Below, piece by piece: positions 6,773 through 14,979 of a stretch of 19,746 bases of DNA. The translations under genes were made by a program, and so were the position numbers. Source of the stretch: Clostridia bacterium (GTDB lineage: Bacteria; Bacillota_A; Clostridia; Oscillospirales; CAG-382); the NCBI GenBank assembly GCA_017517985.1, contig JAFWWX010000223.1, positions 1-19,746 of the forward strand, in the 5' to 3' direction. A model generated the notes under the pieces. The model had not been told where the DNA came from. It saw only the letters and a program-made list of their open reading frames with translations, and did not search any database. Each line of letters begins with the position of its first letter. Position 1 is the stretch's first letter.

Positions 6773-7689
6773 TAGTGTTTACCTCCCGTTGCAAATACTT
6801 TGTGTTTTGTCCACTTATCAATAAAGGGTGTAAGTATGTTCATAATCAGAATTGCGTAGGAAATACCTTCGGGATATACGCTGAAATAGCGGATAAGACC
6901 GGTAAGAAGCCCAGCACCCAGACCAAATATCACCTTACCCCATGCGGTAGAGGGAGAAGTAACATAGTCGGTAGCCATAAAAATTGCACCGATAATTACG
7001 CCTCCTGCCATTACGAAGGACAAAGCGGAAACAGCGTTAAAGCCTTCCATAAAGAGCGAGAAAACAAATACCGTTCCGATAAATACTACAGGCAGATGCC
7101 ATGTTATTACACGGCGTATAAGTAGATAGACACCACCGATAAGTAAAGCTGCAGTACAGGTTTCGCCTATAGCACCGCCGTAATTTCCGAGGAACATAGT
7201 CATAAGTGATGGCATTTCTTCAGCGGAGAGGGGGGTAGCGGACGCTACCGCGTCAACAGGGAATGCAGAAGTTGCCATTGACTGAAAGGCAATAAGCATA
7301 AATACTCGGGCTGTAATTGCCGGATTTACAAGATTGTTACCGATACCACCGAAAATACATTTTACAATGATAATAGCAAAGAAAGAGCCAACGGCACACT
7401 GCCACAGCGGAATATTTACAGACAGATTCAGTGCAAGAAGTAAGCCCGTAACTGCGGCAGACAAATCTCCCACTGTTTGTTCTTTTTTAGAGAGTAAATT
7501 AAAAAGTGCTTCAAAAACAACACAGCTTATAACGCAGACAGCTATTGTAAGAAGCGATTGCCAGCCGAAAATCACAACACCTGCAACAGTTGCCGGCAAA
7601 AGCGAAATCAGCACATCTCTCATAATACCGGATGTGGATCTGCCACAATGGATATGAGGTGAAACCATTACTTTTGTTAATGAACTCAT
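6772..7689 (-). CDS. rnfD: RnfD, covalent-FMN membrane subunit of the Rnf complex
   Basis: A 305-residue polytopic membrane protein that carries a phosphoester-linked FMN and takes part in coupling electron flow to ion transport. Motifs include SPHIHCGRSTSGIMRDVLI near the N-terminus (10-28), GGIGNNLVNPAITARVFM (114-131), and the flavinylation region DAVASATPL (146-154) with Thr152 as the predicted acceptor. Near the C-terminus are GGVIIGAIFMATDYVTSP and RYFSVYPEGISYAILIMN, both typical of RnfD/NqrB. The ATG at 7689 overlaps the rnfC stop as ATGA, with AGGAGG ten bases before it. The usual SGAT acceptor appears here as ASAT. ApbE encoded at 239-1303 is the expected modifying enzyme. Confidence 0.96.
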   Translation of the reverse strand: MSSLTKVMVSPHIHCGRSTSGIMRDVLISLLPATVAGVVIFGWQSLLTIAVCVISCVVFEALFNLLSKKEQTVGDLSAAVTGLLLALNLSVNIPLWQCAVGSFFAIIIVKCIFGGIGNNLVNPAITARVFMLIAFQSMATSAFPVDAVASATPLSAEEMPSLMTMFLGNYGGAIGETCTAALLIGGVYLLIRRVITWHLPVVFIGTVFVFSLFMEGFNAVSALSFVMAGGVIIGAIFMATDYVTSPSTAWGKVIFGLGAGLLTGLIRYFSVYPEGISYAILIMNILTPFIDKWTKHKVFATGGKH

Positions 7690-9005
7690 GATTTTGTAGC
7701 CTCCTTCTGTCTTTCTTCTCGAAGGAACTGTTTTGAAAGTCTGTTCATCTGAACAAGGGGGCGGTTAGCCGGGCAAACAAAGCTGCAGCAACCACATTCC
7801 ATACAGGTGTCTACACACAGTTCCTTTAATGCTTCCGCATCCTTTTTTTCGTATGCTGCTGCAATTGCGGCAGGAGCAAGACCGAAAGGACAGGTGTTGG
7901 TACAGGTGCCACATCTGATACAAGCGGTGGACTTGGGAAGCTTTGCCTCTTTTTTAGTAAGAGCGAGAATAGCGTTGGTGTTTTTCATTATGGGGAATGT
8001 GGCGTTCGGCACTGTCACACCCATCATAGGACCACCGTAGATAATCTTTTCAGGCATCTCGGAAATACCGCCACAGAAAGAGAATAAATCTTCAATTAAG
8101 GTTCCGATAGGAGCAATTACATTCTGCGGATTCTTTACCGCGCCGCCTTCCACCGTCACACATTTTTCAACAAGAGGCATACCCGCACGAAGATATTCGC
8201 CAATCGAGGCAAGTGTTGTACAGTTCAGTACCACACAACCTACATCTATAGGGAGCTTGCCTGATGGAATTTTGCGTCCTACAGTGTGATAAATTAGCAC
8301 CTTTTCTCCGCCCTGGGGGTATACTGCAGGAAGTGCTTTCACACTTACCCTGCAGTCGGTTACGGATTTTGCCATGTTCTGCATTGCAACAATTGCTTCT
8401 TTCTTGTTATTCTCAATACCAATAACTACATTTTTTATTCCGAGGTGCTTTGAGAACTGACAAAGCGCATAAGCCATATCTTCGGCGCGTGTAAGCATTG
8501 TTACTGTGTCACTTGTGATATAAGGCTCACATTCAGCACCGTTGACAATGAGATATTCAATATTTTCGGGATTTACATCCAGCTTTACATAGGTGGGGAA
8601 GCCCGCACCGCCAAGACCTACAATACCGCTTTCACGAACTGCAGTTATCAAATCTTCTCTGCTGTTGACTTCAGGCGGGCAGACAGCTTCATCAACTGAC
8701 ATTTCTCCGTCGGATTCTATAATCACAGCAGGCATAGTACCGCCCTGGGCGGTCAGACATTCGGAAATCTTTGTTACCTTACCGGATATACTTGAATAAA
8801 TGCAGGAAGAAATTCTGCCGTCAGCCTCGCCGATTTTTGAACCGATTTTAACCGTGTCACCGACTTTAACTGTGGGAACGGCAGGCTTTCCTATATGCAT
8901 TCCCATCGGAATGGTTACGGACTTTGGAGCGTCCATACGGATAGCCGGCTGTTTTGCAGTGTTTTTTCTGTGAGGAGTATGTACTCCCGGAAGATAAAAA
9001 GCCAT
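7686..9005 (-). CDS. rnfC: RnfC, NADH-side subunit of the Rnf complex
   Basis: A 439-residue cytoplasmic subunit that binds FMN and NAD(H) and exchanges electrons with the Fe-S subunits. Its N-terminal region has HTPHRKNTAK (9-18), then a barrel-sandwich-like segment. A nucleotide-binding stretch follows: GIVGLGGAGFPTYVKL (127-142) and NGAECEPYITSD (155-166). Two 4Fe-4S motifs come near the end: C362-x2-C365-x2-C368-x3-C372 and C401-x2-C404-x2-C407-x3-C411. Length matches RnfC without the long alanine-rich tail of E. coli RsxC. The ATG at 9005 lies nine bases from AAGG and is preferred to an ATG two codons upstream at 9011, only three bases from it. It is the first gene of the rnf operon, behind the promoter at 9067-9096. 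Confidence 0.96.
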   Translation of the reverse strand: MAFYLPGVHTPHRKNTAKQPAIRMDAPKSVTIPMGMHIGKPAVPTVKVGDTVKIGSKIGEADGRISSCIYSSISGKVTKISECLTAQGGTMPAVIIESDGEMSVDEAVCPPEVNSREDLITAVRESGIVGLGGAGFPTYVKLDVNPENIEYLIVNGAECEPYITSDTVTMLTRAEDMAYALCQFSKHLGIKNVVIGIENNKKEAIVAMQNMAKSVTDCRVSVKALPAVYPQGGEKVLIYHTVGRKIPSGKLPIDVGCVVLNCTTLASIGEYLRAGMPLVEKCVTVEGGAVKNPQNVIAPIGTLIEDLFSFCGGISEMPEKIIYGGPMMGVTVPNATFPIMKNTNAILALTKKEAKLPKSTACIRCGTCTNTCPFGLAPAAIAAAYEKKDAEALKELCVDTCMECGCCSFVCPANRPLVQMNRLSKQFLREERQKEATKS

Positions 9006-9066
9006 AGTCATTTACCTTTCTTTGTATAATATATCACTTTAATTTTATATTTTTTGCATCATTAAA

Positions 9067-9096
9067 ATTATACATTATTTTGCCCCTCTTTGTCAA
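9067..9096 (-). promoter_or_regulatory. Consensus sigma-A-type promoter of the rnf operon
   Basis: On the minus strand a perfect TTGACA (9096-9091) and a perfect TATAAT (9072-9067) are 18 bases apart. The predicted start is near 9060, giving a leader of about 55 nt before rnfC. A palindrome lies ten bases upstream of the -35 box. Confidence 0.82.
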
Positions 9097-9105
9097 GTGT
9101 TGCAA

Positions 9106-9117
9106 GTCAATATTGAC
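9106..9117. promoter_or_regulatory. Perfect 12-bp palindrome upstream of the rnf promoter, possible operator
   Basis: GTCAATATTGAC is self-complementary over all 12 bases and sits ten bases upstream of the rnf -35 box, a place where an activator or repressor could bind. I cannot assign it to a known regulator. Confidence 0.35.
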
Positions 9118-9263
9118 ATACAAAAATAAAGGTAAAACAAACAAAAAGTACTGTATTTTGAAAAGATTGACACACAGGGGAAAACAGGGTGTATTTTGTG
9201 CTTACCATACCGCGTAGGATGGTTTAAAAACAAATCAAATATAAAGTGTTTTTTGAAAAAATA

Positions 9264-9292
9264 AAAGAAGCGGAAAATTTATCCGCTTCTTT
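9264..9292 (-). terminator. Rho-independent terminator of trxB
   Basis: A perfect 11-bp stem (AAAGAAGCGGA / TCCGCTTCTTT) with a 7-base loop lies about 75 bases after the trxB stop. The minus-strand tail is TTTTATTTTTT when read through the arm. Confidence 0.87.
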
Positions 9293-9366
9293 CACCGGTT
9301 AATAAGCAGTAAAAGTTGCAATCCTTTTTTACTTTCATATAAATAATTCATTTAAGATATTCCGGG

Positions 9367-10278
9367 TTACACTTCCTGCATATAATGCACTGCAACAGCA
9401 CCGTCTGCAACGGCTGTTACAACCTGACGAAGTGCCTTTGTGCGTACATCGCCCACGGCAAAAACTCCGGGAATGTTTGTTTTTGTGCTCTCATCCGCAA
9501 TAATGTAGCCGTATTTGTCAAGGTTAACTTTGTTGGAAAGGAAGTCGGTTGCAGGCTTTCTTCCGATACTTATAAATATTGCGTCTGCTTCAAGGCTGTA
9601 TTTGCTGTTGTCCTTTATATTTTTTATATTTACAGATGTTATTTTATCCTCTGCAGTAAAAGATTCCACTGTGCTGTCCCATAAAAATTCAATATTGTCT
9701 GCGTTGAAAAGAGCTTTCTGGTATATTTTTTCTGCACGAAGACTATCTCTCCTATGAACAAGATATACCTTTTTTGCGAGCTTTGAGAGATAAACAGCAT
9801 CCGACGCCGCAGAGTTTCCGCCACCCACAACAACTACCGTTTTGCCTTTATAGAATCTTCCGTCGCAGTGTGCACAGTAGTGTATTCCCCTGCCTGTATA
9901 TTCATGTTCAAGGGGAATACCAAGCTCTCTGGGATTTGCTCCGGTTGCAATTATTACATTTTTAGCCTGAATTACACCGTTTGCTGTAAAAAGCTGTTTT
10001 GTTTCGCCCTCAAGGGCTACGGACATAATTTCCGTATACTCTGTTACGGCACCAAATCTCTCCGCGCCTTGCTGCATTTTCATTCCGAGCGTAAAACCGT
10101 CAACGCCCTGTTCAAAGCCGGGGTAGTTGTCAATATCACCGGTCAGTGCCATTTGTCCTCCTGGGGACAGTCGTTCAACCACAAGCGTATCAAAGCCTGC
10201 TCTTGCGGCGTACAGTGCAGCACTGTAGCCGGCGGGACCTCCGCCTATTATCACTGCATCATATATTTTCTTTTCCAT
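9367..10278 (-). CDS. trxB: Thioredoxin reductase (NADPH-type)
   Basis: A 303-residue FAD enzyme that reduces thioredoxin. It has an FAD-binding GGGPAGYSAALYAARAG (12-28), GGQMALTGDIDNYPGF (40-55), the redox-active pair Cys135 and Cys138 in CAHCDG, and an NAD(P) fold GGGNSAASDAVYLS (152-165). HRRDSLR (175-181) fits the HRRxxxR motif for NADPH use. The second FAD motif GVFAVGDVRTKALRQ is near the C-terminus. Because the NADPH residues are present, I favour a normal TrxR over a ferredoxin-dependent flavin reductase. The ATG at 10278 is used, with GGTGGGG six bases upstream; a GTG at 10290 lies inside that ribosome site. A TATAAT at 10318-10313 could be its -10 box, but no convincing -35 is visible. 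The gene looks monocistronic, bounded by the rny terminator and its own. Confidence 0.95.
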   Translation of the reverse strand: MEKKIYDAVIIGGGPAGYSAALYAARAGFDTLVVERLSPGGQMALTGDIDNYPGFEQGVDGFTLGMKMQQGAERFGAVTEYTEIMSVALEGETKQLFTANGVIQAKNVIIATGANPRELGIPLEHEYTGRGIHYCAHCDGRFYKGKTVVVVGGGNSAASDAVYLSKLAKKVYLVHRRDSLRAEKIYQKALFNADNIEFLWDSTVESFTAEDKITSVNIKNIKDNSKYSLEADAIFISIGRKPATDFLSNKVNLDKYGYIIADESTKTNIPGVFAVGDVRTKALRQVVTAVADGAVAVHYMQEV

Positions 10279-10420
10279 ACTTTTCCCCACCCTACCTTTT
10301 TTTTATATATTTATTATACCGCGAAACTTATTATTATTCGGTAACCTTGTCTCATTTTCTGCTATGTTTGAAAATGTAGAATTGGTTTATGACAGGAAAT
10401 ATGAAATTTATTTGTGCAAA

Positions 10421-10448
10421 AAGGCATGTATTGCTCAATACACGCCTT
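10421..10448 (-). terminator. Rho-independent terminator of rny
   Basis: A 12-bp stem with one G-T wobble in the minus-strand RNA (AAGGCGTGTATT / AATACATGCCTT) and a 4-base loop begins eight bases after the rny stop. The minus-strand tail is TTTTTG counting the end of the 3' arm. Confidence 0.82.
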
Positions 10449-10455
10449 AACTTTA

Positions 10456-11997
10456 TTATTTTGCAAAATCTGTCTTTCTGCTTTCTCTGATGAGATTTAC
10501 CTTAATCTGTCCGGGATATTCAAGCTCGTCTTCAATCTTAGACGCAATATCGCGGGCGAGAAGTGTCATATCGTCATCGGAAACCTTATCGGGCTTCACC
10601 ATAACTCTGATTTCGCGACCGGCCTGGATAGCAAAGCACTTGTCAACGCCATCAAAGTTTGTTGCAATTTCTTCAAGCTTCTGAAGTCTCTTGATGTAGG
10701 ACTCAAGATTTTCTCTTCTTGCACCGGGTCTTGCCGCAGAAACCGCGTCAGCCGCCTGAACAAGCATAGCGATGACAGTCTGGGGTTCAACATCGTTGTG
10801 GTGAGCTTCAATTGCATGAATAACATCCTTGCTTTCGTTGAATCTTCTTGCAATGTCAACACCAAGGGTAATATGGGAGCCTTCGATTTCGTGGCTTGCC
10901 GCCTTACCAATATCGTGAAGAAGACCTGCACGCTTTGCGAGTGTTGAGTCAACACCAAGCTCGTCTGCCATAATGCCTGCAATATGTGCAACCTCAATTG
11001 AGTGAATAAGTACATTCTGACCGTAGCTTGTTCTGTAGCGGAGTCGTCCGAGAGTTTTGATAAGTTCAGGATTCAAGCCGTTAACACCAGTTTCAAAGGT
11101 TGCCTGTTCGCCGGACTGCTTGATAATGGTTTCTACCTCACGGGTACATTTTTCAACCATTTCCTCAATTCTTGAGGGATGGATTCTGCCGTCGCTGATA
11201 AGTCTTTCAAGAGCAAGTCTTGCAATCTCACGACGTACCGGGTCAAAGCAGGAGATTGTAATTGCTTCGGGTGTGTCATCGATGATAATGTCAACACCTG
11301 TAATTGCTTCAATGGACTTGATGTTTCTTCCTTCGCGTCCGATGATTCTGCCCTTCATATCATCATTGGGCAGGGCAACGGTGGATACTGTTGTTTCAGC
11401 AACCTGATCGGAAGCAAGTCTCTGAATCGCAAGAGATATGATGTTTCTTGCCTTTTCGTCTGCTTCATCCTTTGCCTGCTGTTCAAGCTCGTTGATTTTG
11501 ATTGCCATTTCGTGACGAATTTCCACTTCAACCTTCTGGAGAAGGTAATCCTTTGCCTGCTCTGTTGTAAAGCCGGAAATTTCTTCAAGCTTTTCTCTTT
11601 GCTGAGAGTAGAGCTGATCAATTTCAGCGTACTTTCTGTCACATTCAGCGATTTTTTCCTTGTACTTTTCTTCCGTCTGTTCACACTGTTCAATTTTCTT
11701 GTCCAGCGTTTCTTCCTTCATCTGAGCTCTCTTTTCAAGACGGGCAACTTCGTTTCTGCGTTCCTTGGCATCGCGTTCTGCTTCGTTCTTGAGTTTGAGG
11801 GCTTCTTCTTTTGCTTCGATAAGCGCTTCTTTTTTCTTTGTTTCCGAGTCCTTCAGCGCTTCGTCAAGGATTCGTTTTGCTTCGTCTTCAGCGGATTTAA
11901 TCTTAGCCTCGCCTATCTTTTTTCTGTAGGAATATCCCAGAAGGATACCTACTACAGCACCGATTGCAAGACCGATCAAACCATAAATAAGTTCCAT
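10456..11997 (-). CDS. rny: Ribonuclease Y
   Basis: RNase Y is a membrane-anchored endonuclease that starts decay of many mRNAs in Firmicutes. This 513-residue protein has an N-terminal membrane helix (4-22) and a long charged coiled coil rich in K, E and A (about 28-190). A KH domain with [15 protein letters not shown] (216-230) is followed by an HD domain with His332 (IHSIEVAH) and HDIGKA (361-366), the catalytic metal site. Length and order are standard for the family. The ATG at 11997 has GGAGG five bases upstream; a GTG at 12021 in the same frame has no ribosome site and would add eight non-homologous residues. It stands alone between the pyr terminator and its own terminator, behind a strong promoter and a long structured leader, suggesting post-transcriptional control. 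Confidence 0.97.
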   Translation of the reverse strand: MELIYGLIGLAIGAVVGILLGYSYRKKIGEAKIKSAEDEAKRILDEALKDSETKKKEALIEAKEEALKLKNEAERDAKERRNEVARLEKRAQMKEETLDKKIEQCEQTEEKYKEKIAECDRKYAEIDQLYSQQREKLEEISGFTTEQAKDYLLQKVEVEIRHEMAIKINELEQQAKDEADEKARNIISLAIQRLASDQVAETTVSTVALPNDDMKGRIIGREGRNIKSIEAITGVDIIIDDTPEAITISCFDPVRREIARLALERLISDGRIHPSRIEEMVEKCTREVETIIKQSGEQATFETGVNGLNPELIKTLGRLRYRTSYGQNVLIHSIEVAHIAGIMADELGVDSTLAKRAGLLHDIGKAASHEIEGSHITLGVDIARRFNESKDVIHAIEAHHNDVEPQTVIAMLVQAADAVSAARPGARRENLESYIKRLQKLEEIATNFDGVDKCFAIQAGREIRVMVKPDKVSDDDMTLLARDIASKIEDELEYPGQIKVNLIRESRKTDFAK

Positions 11998-11999
11998 AC

Positions 12000-12033
12000 G
12001 CACCTCCGTGTTTTTTAGCACGAAAACCGGTGC
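12000..12033 (-). promoter_or_regulatory. Hairpin that could cover the rny Shine-Dalgarno site
   Basis: In the minus-strand RNA GCACC (12033-12029) can pair with GGTGC (12004-12000), and inside it CGTG (12022-12019) with CACG (12010-12007). The 3' arm overlaps the GGAGG ribosome site of rny, so the fold would hide it. Confidence 0.45.
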
Positions 12034-12226
12034 ACAACGGCATAAATTTCATCGCCTTTGGCGGGGACTTATCCCGAATACAGTTTGAGTGAGCATAGCA
12101 CATACAGTGCTGTCAGAACTGCAGGGCAGTCTTTGCCTTTTTTGACGGCGAAAGAGATTTAGCCTTGTCTTACAAAATAATATTCAATTTTCTCATTCTC
12201 CTTTTTACGCACAAGGAGAATTTTTC

Positions 12227-12412
12227 AAAAACTCCGTTGCCGGAGCATATTTTAACCGGAATACCGGGATAGAATAAAGAAAAATATTTTAATAAGAGTG
12301 CAGCGGGATACCGTGCAACTGTAAATAAATACTATTATCGGGTTTTTACGGCGATGTTTCAGCCGTTATATAAATATGGGATTTTACCCATAAGAAAAAA
12401 CTATCCGATAAT
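12227..12412 (-). ncRNA. Candidate structured leader RNA or small RNA upstream of rny
   Basis: The predicted transcript begins near 12409, inside an 8-bp pairing (12405-12412 with 12334-12341) that encloses two hairpins: 12375-12380 with 12387-12392 (6 bp), and 12348-12352 with 12362-12366 (5 bp). This makes a three-way junction. Downstream, another hairpin occupies about 12299-12317 (TGCA-CGG arms). The segment ends in CTCCG-GCAA-CGGAG followed by five T on the minus strand (12245-12227), which looks like a short intrinsic terminator. It could be a cis-regulatory leader with attenuation or a separate RNA of about 180 nt. It does not match any riboswitch consensus I can recall. Folding is by eye. 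Confidence 0.4.
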
Positions 12413-12415
12413 GAT

Positions 12416-12444
12416 ATTTTACAGCAAAAATTCACAAATGTCAA
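12416..12444 (-). promoter_or_regulatory. Sigma-A-type promoter of rny
   Basis: On the minus strand TTGACA (12444-12439) and TAAAAT (12421-12416) are 17 bases apart. A start near 12409 leaves a leader of about 410 nt before rny and puts the 5' end in the structured element. Confidence 0.78.
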
Positions 12445-12655
12445 GTGGATTGTACTAATTTTGAGGTAAATTGCTGAAAAAATTATGATTTTTTACAAAT
12501 ATCAAAATGGAATTTGTTCAAAGGTAACTATCGCTTTGAGAGAATTTAAATTAAGTAAATCCTTTAACAGGAAGGCTCCTCTTTTATAACATTTCAAATA
12601 TCTTTAAGCATTTCTCAGGAGAAAAAATAATACTAATTATCAACTGAAAAAATAA

Positions 12656-12674
12656 GGGCGGAAGTCATCCGCCC
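12656..12674 (-). terminator. Rho-independent terminator of the pyr operon
   Basis: A 7-bp GC-rich stem (GGGCGGA / TCCGCCC) with a 5-base loop lies about 45 bases after the pyrI stop. The minus-strand tail is TTATTTTTT. The stem sequence resembles the GGGCGG repeats in other gaps of this operon. Confidence 0.85.
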
Positions 12675-12718
12675 AAAAGTTTTATTTATAAGAAAAATCA
12701 AATTTGCAATTTCTGAAA

Positions 12719-13141
12719 TTATTCAGTCTTTGCTTTGCTTTCGCAATAAAGACACCTGTAAACCTTGTTCTCGGCATCTGCAAGATAAAACTCGTGACAA
12801 AGCTCCTGTTCTGTGGAGGTTATGCATCTGGGATTGTTACACTTTATTACATCTGTAACTCTTTCCGGAAGATGCAGTTTTTCGCGTTTTACAAGCTTTC
12901 CGTCTCTTATAAGGTTTACTGTGATTCCGGGGTCAATATATCCCAGAATGTCAAAATCAAGCTCTATTTCCTTTGCAATTTTGATGATGTCCTTTTTACC
13001 CATTTTTATACTGTCAGCATTCTTTATGACTGCAACAGTACAGTCAAGCTCGGAAAGGCCGAGAATATTATATATTTCCATTCCCTTGCCGGCAGTTATG
13101 TGGTCAAGCACAATGCCTTCGGTAAGCTGTCCTATAATCAT
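12719..13141 (-). CDS. pyrI: PyrI, aspartate carbamoyltransferase regulatory chain
   Basis: A 140-residue regulatory chain that joins catalytic PyrB trimers and binds nucleotide effectors. The N-terminal allosteric domain has GIVLDHITAGKG (9-20). The C-terminal zinc domain has Cys101-x4-Cys106 (CNNPRC) and Cys130-x2-Cys133 (CLYC), the four ligands known from E. coli PyrI. The ATG at 13141 is chosen because GGAGG lies nine bases upstream; a GTG at 13150 is almost on top of the ribosome site. It starts 15 bases after the pyrB stop and is the last gene before the operon terminator. Its presence predicts a B2R3-type or similar holoenzyme with nucleotide feedback control of the first committed pyrimidine step. 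Confidence 0.96.
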   Translation of the reverse strand: MIIGQLTEGIVLDHITAGKGMEIYNILGLSELDCTVAVIKNADSIKMGKKDIIKIAKEIELDFDILGYIDPGITVNLIRDGKLVKREKLHLPERVTDVIKCNNPRCITSTEQELCHEFYLADAENKVYRCLYCESKAKTE

Positions 13142-13156
13142 TTTCCGCACCCTCCT

Positions 13157-14077
13157 TTATTTTACTTCAAGCTCAAGAAGCTTCATAATAAGTGCCATTC
13201 TGATATACTTTCCATACAGCACCTGCTTGAAGTAGCAGGCTCTGGGGTCATTGTCAACAGACACGGAAATCTCGTTGACTCTGGGAAGCGGATGCATAAT
13301 GCAGAGGTCACCCTTGGCGCTTTTCAGCTTTTCTTCGTTAAGTATATAGGTATCCTTAAGACGGATATAGTCCTGCTCGTTAAAGAATCGCTCACGCTGT
13401 ACTCTTGTCATATAAAGAATGTCAAGGGAGCTGATTGCCTCCTCAAGGTCACGCACTTCAACATATTGTATGTTGTTGGGAATAAGCATTTCGTTGATAA
13501 CATATTCCGGAACTCTAAGTTCTTCCGGTGAGATAAGTACAAATTTTACACCCTTATATCTTGACATAGCTGAAATAAGGGAGTGAACGGTTCTTCCGAA
13601 TTTAAGGTCACCGCAAAGACCGATTGTGAGATTTTCAAATCTGCCTTTTTCCCTGTGTATTGTCAGAAGGTCAGTAAGAGTCTGGGTGGGGTGGTTGTGA
13701 CCTCCGTCACCTGCGTTTATAATCGGAATAGAGGCATTCATTGATGCAACAAGAGGCGCACCCTCCTTGGGATGACGCATTGCGATAATGTCTGCATAAC
13801 AGCTTACTGTCTTTGCAGTGTCCGAAACGCTCTCGCCCTTTGCCGCAGAGCTGGACTGCGACTCGGAGAAGCCCAGTACATTTCCTCCAAGCTCGTACAT
13901 TGCCGCCTCAAAACTGAGACGTGTTCTTGTTGACGGCTCAAAGAAAAGTGTTGCAAGCTTTTTGCCGTGGCATATCTCGCTATATTTTTTGGGATTTGCA
14001 ATAATATCCTCTGCAACGCATATAAGGTCTTCTATTTCCTGTACAGTCAGTTCTTTTATATCAATAAGGCTTCTCAT
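13157..14077 (-). CDS. pyrB: PyrB, aspartate carbamoyltransferase catalytic chain
   Basis: It joins carbamoyl phosphate and aspartate to N-carbamoyl-aspartate. The 306-residue protein has the carbamoyl phosphate motif [15 protein letters not shown] (45-59), SSAAKGES with Lys80, Arg101 in MRHPKEGAP, and [11 protein letters not shown] (127-137). Aspartate-binding elements follow: TRVQRERF and the C-terminal [10 protein letters not shown]. All catalytic positions known from E. coli PyrB appear present. The ATG at 14077 has AGAGG six bases upstream. It lies 89 bases after pyrE and just before pyrI, fitting a PyrBI enzyme. Confidence 0.97.
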   Translation of the reverse strand: MRSLIDIKELTVQEIEDLICVAEDIIANPKKYSEICHGKKLATLFFEPSTRTRLSFEAAMYELGGNVLGFSESQSSSAAKGESVSDTAKTVSCYADIIAMRHPKEGAPLVASMNASIPIINAGDGGHNHPTQTLTDLLTIHREKGRFENLTIGLCGDLKFGRTVHSLISAMSRYKGVKFVLISPEELRVPEYVINEMLIPNNIQYVEVRDLEEAISSLDILYMTRVQRERFFNEQDYIRLKDTYILNEEKLKSAKGDLCIMHPLPRVNEISVSVDNDPRACYFKQVLYGKYIRMALIMKLLELEVK

Positions 14078-14113
14078 TTTATACCTCTTTCTTTCAGGAT
14101 TCTGGATTCTCGC

Positions 14114-14138
14114 TAGGGGCGTTGCTCTGTTCCGCCCA
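14114..14138. repeat. GGGGCG...CCGCCC intergenic repeat, degenerate copy
   Basis: CTAGGGGCG and TCCGCCC flank a short middle in the pyrE-pyrB gap; GGGCG pairs with CGCCC. It resembles the better copy at 17753-17775 and the stem of the pyr terminator. Confidence 0.45.
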
Positions 14139-14166
14139 CTATAAAAGGGAGTTTGGATCTCTTTGC

Positions 14167-14823
14167 TTACGCCTTTGCGCCGTTTACAACAAGATAGTTC
14201 TTTATTCTTGTTACGTTTTCTTCGTTTTCCGGATTTTCTTCAAGGTACTCGATAATATCGTAAACATCAACAATGGAGTATACCGGGAAGCCGAACTGTT
14301 CTTCTATTTCCTGCATAGCGCCCTTTTCACCCTGGCCCTTTTCTTTACGGTCAACCATAATAAAGGTAGCCGCAACCTTCACATCTTCAAGGTGGGAAAG
14401 TATTTCCATACTTTCACGGATTGCAGTGCCTGCTGTAATAACATCTTCAATAATTACAACTTCTTCGCCACTCTGCGGAACATACCCTACAAAAACGCCA
14501 CCTTCTCCGTGGTCCTTTACTTCCTTTCTGTTAAAGAAGAAGGGAACATTAAGGTCATTCTTTGAAAGAGCTACCGCTGCAGATACAGCAAGTGAAATGC
14601 CCTTGTATGCAGGACCGTAAAGGACAGCCTTCTTCGCACCCAGCTTTTCAAAGTAAGCCTTTGCATAGAACTCACCGAGCTTTGCGATATCGTCGCCGGT
14701 CTTAATCATACCGGCATTTATAAAATAAGGAATCTTTCTTCCGCTTTTCGCTGTGAAATCACCGAACTTAAGTACGCCGGCACTCTCTAAAAACTGTATA
14801 AACTCTCTCTTGTAGCTTTCCAT
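14167..14823 (-). CDS. pyrE: PyrE, orotate phosphoribosyltransferase
   Basis: It transfers the phosphoribosyl group of PRPP to orotate, giving OMP. The 218-residue protein has [18 protein letters not shown] (21-38), LYGPAYKGI (68-76), [15 protein letters not shown] (95-109) and the PRPP-binding motif [17 protein letters not shown] (122-138). These are the expected features of PyrE in this length class. The ATG at 14823 has GGAGG eight bases upstream, inside the repeat cassette shared with pyrF. It follows pyrF in the operon at a 156-base gap. Nothing looks broken. Confidence 0.97.
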   Translation of the reverse strand: MESYKREFIQFLESAGVLKFGDFTAKSGRKIPYFINAGMIKTGDDIAKLGEFYAKAYFEKLGAKKAVLYGPAYKGISLAVSAAVALSKNDLNVPFFFNRKEVKDHGEGGVFVGYVPQSGEEVVIIEDVITAGTAIRESMEILSHLEDVKVAATFIMVDRKEKGQGEKGAMQEIEEQFGFPVYSIVDVYDIIEYLEENPENEENVTRIKNYLVVNGAKA

Positions 14824-14831
14824 AGTAAAAA

Positions 14832-14912
<81 letters not shown>

Positions 14913-14979
14913 ATTGTTGACTTACTGTGTAAGTCTTCTTTGTTTTTATTCTAAATTTTGCATTATGCATTGAAATGTA

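Larger units (their letters stand above)
9006..9366. other. Intergenic region between rnfC and trxB
   Basis: This 361-base AT-rich gap has no supportable gene. It holds the trxB terminator (9264-9292), the palindrome (9106-9117), the rnf promoter (9067-9096) and the rnfC ribosome site. About 130 bases between the terminator and the palindrome show nothing I can name. Confidence 0.8.
11998..12718. other. Intergenic region between pyrI and rny
   Basis: This 721-base gap has no supportable protein gene. It holds the pyr terminator (12656-12674), the rny promoter (12416-12444), the structured leader (12227-12412) and a 9-bp inverted repeat at 12195-12221. Small hairpins follow, including ACTGC/GCAGT near 12114-12126 and AGCAC/GTGCT near 12096-12110, then the ribosome-site hairpin (12000-12033). 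The roughly 200 bases between the pyr terminator and the promoter are AT-rich and show nothing I can name. Confidence 0.75.

Noticed and set aside
9089..9106. Rex-like site (TTGCAACACTTGACAA on the minus strand) over the rnf -35 box
   Set aside because: Half-site spacing and bases do not fit the TTGTTAA-N4-TTAACAA form well; the match comes mostly from the -35 box.
11179..12018. Long plus-strand ORF (279 codons) opposite rny
   Set aside because: It is antisense to a clear RNase Y gene, is dominated by F, L, C and S as expected from the reverse of a K/E-rich coiled coil, and has no ribosome site.
11998..12021. GTG starts upstream of the chosen ATG in rny (12021), trxB (10290), rnfB (4299) and pyrI (13150)
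   Set aside because: In trxB, rnfB and pyrI the GTG overlaps or abuts the ribosome site of the ATG; in rny it has no site of its own.
12195..12225. 9-bp inverted repeat with five T on the plus strand as a terminator for a plus-strand gene
   Set aside because: No plus-strand gene lies to its left; I keep it only as part of the rny leader.
12334..12412. Known riboswitch (purine, fluoride, c-di-GMP, T-box and others considered)
   Set aside because: None of the conserved core sequences I know for these classes is present; only the three-way layout is shared with some.
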